NCBI GenBank assembly: GCA_047629975.1
Contig: JBLHUT010000029.1
Location: forward strand, 1 to 19,712
Origin: JBLHUT01 sp047629975
GTDB taxonomy: Bacteria; Pseudomonadota; Alphaproteobacteria; Rhodobacterales; Rhodobacteraceae
Direction of reading: 5' to 3'
Length of the DNA: 19,712 nucleotides
Shown here: in pieces, positions 8,973 to 14,078 of the stretch
How the letters are laid out: each line of letters begins with the position of its first letter
How positions within the stretch are numbered: position 1 is the first letter of the stretch
Program-made: the position numbers and the translations under genes
Notes under the pieces: generated by a model
Seen by the model: only the letters and a program-made list of their open reading frames with translations
Database searches by the model: none
Told to the model about the DNA's origin: nothing

Positions 8973-9851
8973 TCAGGTGCTGCGCGCGATAGCGGTTGCG
9001 ATGAGGGTTTCGAAATCTTCGACGTTTCGAACAGCCGAGGCTTCTTTCGCCGTGACGGTTACGCCCCATTTCCGTGCCATCGCCTGATAGCGCGGCTGGC
9101 GGTGCGCAAGCGCCGCCGCAAAAGTCCAGCGGACGAAGGTATCAGGATCAACTTCGTCTTCTGACAGGTTGTTTTCCCGTGTATAATCATTCCAGCAGCG
9201 GGCCAGGAAATCAGGTTGGTAGTACATCGGCTTTGGCGCGCGATCGAACCTGCGCACCAATTCGGCGGTGTGATCCTGCGAGCCTTCGATCCATACCAAA
9301 AGCATGGCACTGCTCAACTCGTTCAGAACCTGATCGTCAGGATCATCCGGGTCAACGACCTCGCAGATCGAACCGCCGCTGTCGCAAATGAAATTGTCAT
9401 AGCCATAAAGCTCTTGGGCGCGCTCGATAAAACGGGGCGCGTCGCGTAACGCGTTGATCTCTGCTGTGCTGTGCTGCTCTTGTCGGGCGCGGAACACTTC
9501 CAGTGGCAACCCCCCTTTGGCGCGGTTTCCCGGCTTGCCCAGATACATCGACAAAGGTGCCAGATTGTCAAATGTGATGTTCGAAGCGATGTAAATCGAA
9601 TCGGTCAGCAGCAATTGACGCAGATAGGGCACCTGCATGGCTTCGCGCTTGAAGCTGTCGGCGATCAGCTCGCCCATATAGCGGGTGCCGATCCGGTAAT
9701 CCACCGAGTAGTGAAACCAGTTCCCTTCCTCGCGCAACTTATTGGAAAGATATGTTTTTCCAAGTCCAGACATGGCAAACAAAAGCACTCGCTTTTGGGG
9801 GGCATTGCGCCAGCTTTCGGCATCGGGATAGTAAAGGTGTTTCATGGGCAT
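8973..9851 (-). CDS. P-loop ATPase of unknown function
   Basis: A 292-aa protein with a Walker A motif AMSGLGKT at residues 26-33, directly after a hydrophobic strand (VLLF). This is the arrangement of a small nucleoside/nucleotide-kinase-like P-loop NTPase. No second domain, signal peptide or membrane segment is visible. There is an acidic stretch (VDPDDPDD) in the middle. I do not recognise a characterised family. Two ATG codons lie two codons apart. 9851 is preferred because AGGGG lies about 10 bases upstream. It is directly upstream of metA on the same strand, 49 bases away, so cotranscription with methionine synthesis is plausible but no functional link can be shown. Confidence 0.8.
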   Translation of the reverse strand: MPMKHLYYPDAESWRNAPQKRVLLFAMSGLGKTYLSNKLREEGNWFHYSVDYRIGTRYMGELIADSFKREAMQVPYLRQLLLTDSIYIASNITFDNLAPLSMYLGKPGNRAKGGLPLEVFRARQEQHSTAEINALRDAPRFIERAQELYGYDNFICDSGGSICEVVDPDDPDDQVLNELSSAMLLVWIEGSQDHTAELVRRFDRAPKPMYYQPDFLARCWNDYTRENNLSEDEVDPDTFVRWTFAAALAHRQPRYQAMARKWGVTVTAKEASAVRNVEDFETLIATAIARST

Positions 9852-9910
9852 GGTTTAGTCACCCCTGTGCGGCGCTTCCAGCAGAAATTTTGATATCGGG
9901 CCTTCAACGC

Positions 9911-9935
9911 AAAACGGCCCCGCGTGACGGGGCCG
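9911..9935 (-). terminator. Rho-independent terminator after the FadL-type gene
   Basis: CGGCCCCG (9915-9922) pairs perfectly with CGGGGCCG (9928-9935) around a 5-base loop. The four A at 9911-9914 read as a T tract on the - strand. It lies 21 bases past the stop of the porin gene and so ends that transcript before the ATPase-metA unit begins. Confidence 0.85.
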
Positions 9936-9956
9936 CTCAATGATCTGCGTTACACT

Positions 9957-11072
9957 TTAGAACGAATAACCAACCGTGATGCCAACCCCGACGGCGTCAT
10001 TGTCCGTAAACAGCAGACCCGAGGCATCCTGAGTATCGCCAAGTTTGACATATTCGATACCGCCCGTGATCTTCATGGCACCTGATGTATAGCTGCCCCC
10101 GATCCCAAGGCTTGTACGGCCATCTGTCGGGTCAAGCCGCGTGGGGGCAATGCCGCCGTTGGCCTCTTCAAACGTAATGCGGGCAAACCCCGAGAAGTTC
10201 TCGGTAAAGCGGCGCCCGATGCCAAGCTGATAGGTGACGACATCGTTGTCATAGCCGGTAACGCGGTTGCCGGTTGCAGTCGTAAAGCCGGGCGTAAACA
10301 CTTGCCACTTGCTCCACTCGGTCCACCGGATCGATCCGAACAACAAGGTATCTTTGGCAATACCCGATTGCGCATCAAGCATCACCGTTTGCGGCATTTC
10401 CACCTCGGTCACGCCGTCAAAATTTGTCAGGCCAAAGCCCACCGAATTTTCGCGCGTTTTGAATTTGTGCGTATAGGCACTTTCGTAGGTCAAGCGAACG
10501 CGCAGGGCGATTTCAGGCTTCTCGTAGGCGATACCACCGACGTAGGAGATTTGGCCGTCTGTGTCACTTTCGGCAGTGAAGTCAAAGGTCGGACCGGCGA
10601 CCGCTCCACCAGATGCCAGAATGCCGGGGATCGCGATGACCGCACTACTTTCGATATAGCGAATGCCGCCAAACACCGAGACTGCATCACTTGCCTGATA
10701 TTTCAAAACTGCGGCAATTTGCGTGGATTCCCAAGTGGCCTTAAGGCCGTCATAGGCACCACCAGTATACTGCGCATGTGCGGCATAAGGTTGGTTGATG
10801 TAGAACCCCAGTGCCAGAGTTTCGGACAACTGGTTTTTATAGGAAAGTGCGGCGTTGGTGTATTTAAGAGCCATGTTTCCGGTGCTGCCGCCTCCAAAGC
10901 CGGCCGGATACTCACCCGAAACACTTGGCTTGACAGACGAGAATGAAAACTCGACGTAATTCCCGCTTTCGAACAAGGTGTTGTAGGCGTTGCCGCCCTT
11001 CGAGATACCCGAAGCAGATGCGGCGCCTGCCATCAACGCAATGGTTGATGCAACTGTAACGATTTTCTTCAT
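9957..11072 (-). CDS. FadL/TodX-type outer-membrane transport protein
   Basis: A 371-aa beta-barrel protein, probably for uptake of hydrophobic compounds such as fatty acids. It begins MKKIVTVASTIALMAGAASA, a standard signal peptide. A FadL-like N-terminal part follows (GNAYNTLFESGNYVEFSFS), then alternating beta strands, ending in YSF with the C-terminal Phe typical of outer-membrane proteins. It is shorter than E. coli FadL. The frame is open to 11090, but ATG 11072 starts the signal peptide and has a strong GGGGAGAG ribosome site 6 bases before it. It has its own terminator at 9911-9935. The EamA gene ends 126 bases upstream. Family assignment is by overall pattern, so the ligand is not known. 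Confidence 0.82.
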   Translation of the reverse strand: MKKIVTVASTIALMAGAASASGISKGGNAYNTLFESGNYVEFSFSSVKPSVSGEYPAGFGGGSTGNMALKYTNAALSYKNQLSETLALGFYINQPYAAHAQYTGGAYDGLKATWESTQIAAVLKYQASDAVSVFGGIRYIESSAVIAIPGILASGGAVAGPTFDFTAESDTDGQISYVGGIAYEKPEIALRVRLTYESAYTHKFKTRENSVGFGLTNFDGVTEVEMPQTVMLDAQSGIAKDTLLFGSIRWTEWSKWQVFTPGFTTATGNRVTGYDNDVVTYQLGIGRRFTENFSGFARITFEEANGGIAPTRLDPTDGRTSLGIGGSYTSGAMKITGGIEYVKLGDTQDASGLLFTDNDAVGVGITVGYSF

Positions 11073-11198
11073 GATCTCTCCCCAGATCAACGTTAAACCC
11101 TCTATAGGCTAATTCTTGCCGATGCCTATGGTCAATCTGTAACGCCACGTCAGCACCTGATTGTATCCGGTCCTGTCGGATTTTGTTGCCTTATTAGC

Positions 11199-12098
11199 TC
11201 ATCTGCGCCGGATTGCGGCCCGGATGTTCACCCAATTGGCCAGCAAAATCAGAGCCGCGCCAACGATGACTAAGGCTTCAAGCCCTTCGTCATAAAGAAA
11301 AACTCCGACAATCGCGATGACAGGAAGCCGTGCGAAATCCATCGGCATGACAACCGAAGCAGGCGCATGACGCAATGCTGTCGTCAGGCAAAAGTGAGCA
11401 AGCAACCCGGCACAGGCGATTAATCCCAGCCAAGGTGCGGTTTCCATCGAGGGCACGGCGATATCACCGTCGTAACCCGCGGCGATCAATCCCATGACAA
11501 GCTGCATGGAGGTCAGGTAAAACAAAATGCAGGTGATGCTTTCGGTTTGCGTCAGTTTCTTGGTCAGGATTGCTGTCGCGGCAAATGAGACCGCGGCCAA
11601 TGCTACGGCGACATGGCCAGGGTTGATTACGGCAATGTCGGGGCGCACCACAAGTAATACCCCCGTAAAAGCAAGAGCGGCAGCAATGCCTTTGGTTGCG
11701 GTCAGCCGCTCGCCAAGAAAAAGGGCCGCCAGAACCATCACCCAGAGAGGCGATGTAAATTCAATCGCGAATACATGGGTCAGCGGGATCATGGTCAAAG
11801 AGTAGAACCACAGGTTTTGTCCGGTAAAATGCCCCAGATTGCGCCAGAAATGTTTACCCAGATTGCGCCGCTTCACTTCATGCAGATGCGATGTCGCCCC
11901 GCCGATGATCAACACAAGTACCACCCCCACCATCGAGCGGTACATCATGGTCTCGAACGTATCCATTTCGCTGGCGACGGCACGTCCTGCAATTGCCATC
12001 GAGGTAAAGGATGCAATCGCACCCAGCATCCAGACTGCAGCCAACAACGGGCGCGCCTCGGGGATGTCTGACTGTGCGGAGCCGGTTGCAATGGTCAT
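11199..12098 (-). CDS. EamA-family (DMT superfamily) permease
   Basis: A 299-aa inner-membrane transporter of the drug/metabolite family, with about ten hydrophobic helices arranged as two EamA repeats. Conserved pieces include the loop RSMVGVVLVL near residue 60, ALFLGERLTA at the end of repeat one and LYDEGLEALVIVGAALIL at the end of repeat two. ATG 12098 is chosen over 12122 because GGAAGGCGAG lies just upstream. Substrates of this family are very diverse and cannot be predicted. It is the last intact gene before the transposase scar at 12.2-13.2 kb, so its promoter region borders or lies in mobile-element debris. Confidence 0.9.
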   Translation of the reverse strand: MTIATGSAQSDIPEARPLLAAVWMLGAIASFTSMAIAGRAVASEMDTFETMMYRSMVGVVLVLIIGGATSHLHEVKRRNLGKHFWRNLGHFTGQNLWFYSLTMIPLTHVFAIEFTSPLWVMVLAALFLGERLTATKGIAAALAFTGVLLVVRPDIAVINPGHVAVALAAVSFAATAILTKKLTQTESITCILFYLTSMQLVMGLIAAGYDGDIAVPSMETAPWLGLIACAGLLAHFCLTTALRHAPASVVMPMDFARLPVIAIVGVFLYDEGLEALVIVGAALILLANWVNIRAAIRRR

Positions 12099-12276
12099 GT
12101 TCTCGCCTTCCATTTGGCACAAGCCCTAGCCCGTATCATCGCCACCTGCCAGTCCCCTCAATAGGGTTTCGGGTAGGTGGCGGCCCCAAAGAGGATTTTT
12201 GACTTTTGTTGTATCCAACGGCTTTGATGATGTGACCGCCCCCCGAAGGCATAAATGTACCAAGGCGGGGCCGCAG

Positions 12277-12924
12277 GGATCCCCGACGCTGCCGACTGAT
12301 GGCTCGCTCCCTGCCGCGGCCAGCGTGGTGGATCACTCCGTTTTCCTGACCACCTTGCCGCGCGCCGCGCCAAGTATACCGATCTGTTTCATCAACTGTT
12401 CCACCGTCCATCTGGCCACCTCAAAGCCGTCGCGCTGCAACGGGTGTTACGCCTTGCGGACGCTGTAGGCTTAAAGATTCCCATCCCAGACCCGTTGGAT
12501 TTCAGCAGTCAGTTCAGCGTCTTTTGAAGGATCAGCGCAACACGCCAGCCGACACCGTAAACAATACGCTGATCGTCAATGAAGGCGTTCATCGCTCGAG
12601 CGGGCTGTCCGGTTCCGTCCCGTTGGCTGGCAGGCGATGTGAACATCGTCGGGAGAGCACGCAAAATACACCGATGCCTTGCGCAGTTACTCCGCTCAAG
12701 TGCTTTGATGCGGTCCCGCTCCTGTGTGGTCACGTCACCGCGCAGGCCGTTGTCTTTTTCGCCCTGCATGACCCACGCCCGCAAGGTTTGTGGAACAAAG
12801 CCAATCGCCGCGATCACCGCCGCCTGCGTTTCAACGAACCTTGGTGCTCAAACACTCTCAGAACAGCACAAATCCGAACATCACGCGCGTAGCGCGCTCC
12901 CGTTTGGCTTTTTGTCACAACCAT
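12277..12924 (-). pseudogene. Degenerate IS3-family transposase (orfA+orfB remnants)
   Basis: Reading the - strand from 12924, orfA-like sequence starts MVVTKSQTGARYARDV and reaches VFEHQG. It then shifts frame to AAVIAAIGFVPQTLRAWV and GVTTQERDRIKALER, and shifts again to LRKASVYFA. An orfB start MNAFIDDQRIVYGV follows. The next part, in another frame, reads DAELTAEIQRVWDGN, AYSVRKA and QRDGFEVARWTVEQLMKQIG with in-frame TAA, TAA and TGA stops, then LAAAGSEPSVGSVGD. All are recognisable IS3 orfA/orfB blocks in the correct order. About 35 residues after YGV are missing. A larger piece between ARGKVVRKT and LAAAG, carrying the first DDE acids, is also gone. The element is dead. Exact family subgroup is not determined. 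Confidence 0.82.
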
Positions 12925-12955
12925 TATCGACACTTGAGTTGATGGTTGTGACAAA
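12911..12955. repeat. Perfect 14-bp inverted repeat between two transposase remnants
   Basis: TTTGTCACAACCAT (12911-12924) and ATGGTTGTGACAAA (12942-12955) are exact reverse complements around a 17-base spacer. Read on the - strand, the left arm is the first codons of the orfA remnant (ATG at 12924). The right arm repeats the same start on the + strand and then diverges. It may be an inversion or head-to-head joining scar, or a hairpin of the old element. Confidence 0.75.
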
Positions 12956-12984
12956 CTCGGGGCAGTTCCGAAAACAGTGACAGC

Positions 12985-13225
12985 CGGACAGTGGAGCGCT
13001 GGCATAAAATCCTGAAGAAACACATCCTGCTGGAAAACTGTTTTCTCACGAGCGACTTCGAAGCTTGGAATGTGGTCTTTGTCGATCCCTGCAATCACTA
13101 GCGCTTCTTACGAGAGCCTGAACAAAGTCACGCCGGCCAACGTCCCCTTAAGCCGTGATAATCCCACTCTGCAGCAACGAAAAAAGGATCAAACGAAAAA
13201 CACTCGAAGAGCGGCGCGTGGATGA
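12985..13225 (+). pseudogene. C-terminal remnant of an integrase-type (IS3-like) transposase
   Basis: From 12991 the + strand reads VERWHKILKKHILLENCFLTSDFEAWNVVFVDPCNH and then a stop at 13099. One base over, from 13109, it continues YESLNKVTPANVPLSRDNPTLQQRKKDQ to a stop at 13223. This is the conserved tail of rve-type transposases (ERWHQTLKNRILLENYFLPGDL, then YNHxRYHESLNNLTPADVY). One frameshift and loss of the whole N-terminal and catalytic part make it a pseudogene. It is a different element from the neighbouring remnant and faces the other way, toward the copper operon. Confidence 0.8.
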
Positions 13226-13333
13226 CCTCACACACGTCGCATAATCGGACCAACCAGATGAGCCAAAATCTTTGGTGACGCCCAGACGCGAATTGATACA
13301 ATAAATTTCTGCTGACGTGATGGTTGTTGCAAG

Positions 13334-13358
13334 AAATCGCGCATCGCTCGATTTTTTT
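13334..13358 (+). terminator. Weak intrinsic terminator candidate
   Basis: AAATCG (13334-13339) pairs with CGATTT (13349-13354). An inner GC/GC pair (13341-13342 with 13346-13347) follows after one C/T mismatch, with a 3-base loop, and a run of T reaches 13358. It would stop transcription coming from the mobile-element debris before the copper operon. The stem is poor, so confidence is low. Confidence 0.35.
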
Positions 13359-13385
13359 CCAAATTGGCGCCCTTGAAAACATACA

Positions 13386-13405
13386 ACATTCCTGCGCTGG
13401 AAGGT
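13386..13405. promoter_or_regulatory. CueR/MerR-like operator candidate
   Basis: ACATTCC-TGCGCT-GGAAGGT: 6 of 7 arm positions are symmetric. The right arm and preceding GCT match the E. coli copA CueR operator (arms ACCTTCC and GGAAGGT). The spacer is 6 bases where CueR sites normally have 7, and no good -10 or -35 surrounds it. It lies 177 bases before the first gene of the copper operon. Confidence 0.35.
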
Positions 13406-13581
13406 TCTGAAGAATGGCCAACTTTGTTGCATTCAGGTGTGAAGAATCACGAAAGATTTTTATGTTCAATGAAGAAATATCACTAATTTCCAGCGTGTTA
13501 GCAGGAATTTTCGCCAAGGGGCTCCGTTCGTTCACGCCGATCTGACTTGCATTTCAGGTGGGAAGGCTGAATTACGACGCT

Positions 13582-13989
13582 ATGAATTGGAAAAACGAAA
13601 GATTCGGGATTGGATCGGTTCTGCGACCGGTGGGACTTTTGCTCCTTCTCCTGATGCTCGTTGTTCAAGGCACACTGCCTTCTGCCGCCGGCTCTGCGTC
13701 TGTGACTGATGGTCATGCACACCACCAAGAAAGAGACGCCGCGGTAAGCAAGTGTCCGATGCAATCTGTGAAAATGGATGCCAACGCTTTTGCTGAAACC
13801 GACCTTGGTGGCTCGCCTGATAATGCTGCGCATTGCATGCCTTCAATGTGCTGTTTTCACGACACCGTCGCGTCGTTCAGGATGGTCACAGCCGGTGTGC
13901 TTTTAGCCGGAAGCCAAATAATTGATCGCGGTAAAACGCCGTCCTCGAACGGTGCCACAACCCGGGATCGTCCCCCAAGACCTGTCTGA
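13582..13989 (+). CDS. Small secreted Cys/His/Met protein, first gene of the copper operon
   Basis: A 135-aa protein I do not recognise. It has a basic start, a long hydrophobic signal or anchor segment (VGLLLLLLMLVVQG, about 17-30), then DGHAHH (43-48), KCPM (57-60) and HCMPSMCCFHD (84-94). A second hydrophobic patch is at about 100-114, and it ends RDRPPRPV. The clustered His, Cys and Met residues suggest a periplasmic soft-metal-binding protein, in keeping with the cusBA genes 89 bases downstream. A GTG at 13558 in the same frame is an alternative start. ATG 13582 is preferred because the signal peptide then has a normal length, although GGAAGG is rather far away (15 bases). The metal-binding role is inference. 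Confidence 0.65.
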   Translation: MNWKNERFGIGSVLRPVGLLLLLLMLVVQGTLPSAAGSASVTDGHAHHQERDAAVSKCPMQSVKMDANAFAETDLGGSPDNAAHCMPSMCCFHDTVASFRMVTAGVLLAGSQIIDRGKTPSSNGATTRDRPPRPV

Positions 13990-14003
13990 TTGATGTGTGA
14001 ACT

Positions 14004-14024
14004 GCGGCCGCATCTTGCGACCGC
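14004..14024 (+). other. Stem-loop in the leader of cusB
   Basis: GCGG-C-CGCA (14004-14012) faces TGCG-A-CCGC (14016-14024): an 8-bp stem with one mismatch and a TCT loop. It lies between the small first gene and cusB, 54 bases before the preferred cusB start and directly before an alternative GTG. There is no T tract, so it is more likely an RNA-processing or translation-affecting hairpin than a terminator. Confidence 0.4.
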
Positions 14025-14078
14025 GTGACTGTAATTGATTGGAAACAGTTCCGTTTTCGGAACTGGGATCGAGGCAAC

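Larger units (their letters stand above)
13226..13581. other. AT-richer gene-free stretch before the copper operon
   Basis: No ORF here looks coding. The - strand ORF that crosses it runs opposite to the transposase scrap and has no family features. The base composition is clearly more AT-rich than the flanks. It holds a weak terminator-like hairpin (13334-13358) and a MerR/CueR-like dyad (13386-13405). It is the likely promoter region of the operon starting at 13582. Confidence 0.6.

Noticed and set aside
11101..11135. Sigma-70 promoter for the FadL-type gene (TTGACC and TATAGA on the - strand)
   Set aside because: The two hexamers are 23 bases apart, too far for a normal promoter, and the 17-base position gives a poor -10. 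A promoter is likely in this gap, but I cannot place it.
11150..11185. Hairpin ATCCG/CGGAT followed by TTTT on the + strand before the FadL-type gene
   Set aside because: It would end a + strand transcript, but no + strand gene precedes it, and it has no T tract on the - strand. The short stem is likely chance.
12136..12468. Small ORFs on both strands (91, 71 and 89 aa) next to the EamA gene
   Set aside because: They cross frames of the decayed IS3 element, and none has a start site or family match. The meaningful reading is the pseudogene.
13128..13535. 135-aa ORF on the - strand in the AT-richer gap
   Set aside because: Its C-terminal half is antisense to the transposase tail, the rest has no signal, domain or ribosome site, and a shorter ORF in another frame covers the same DNA.
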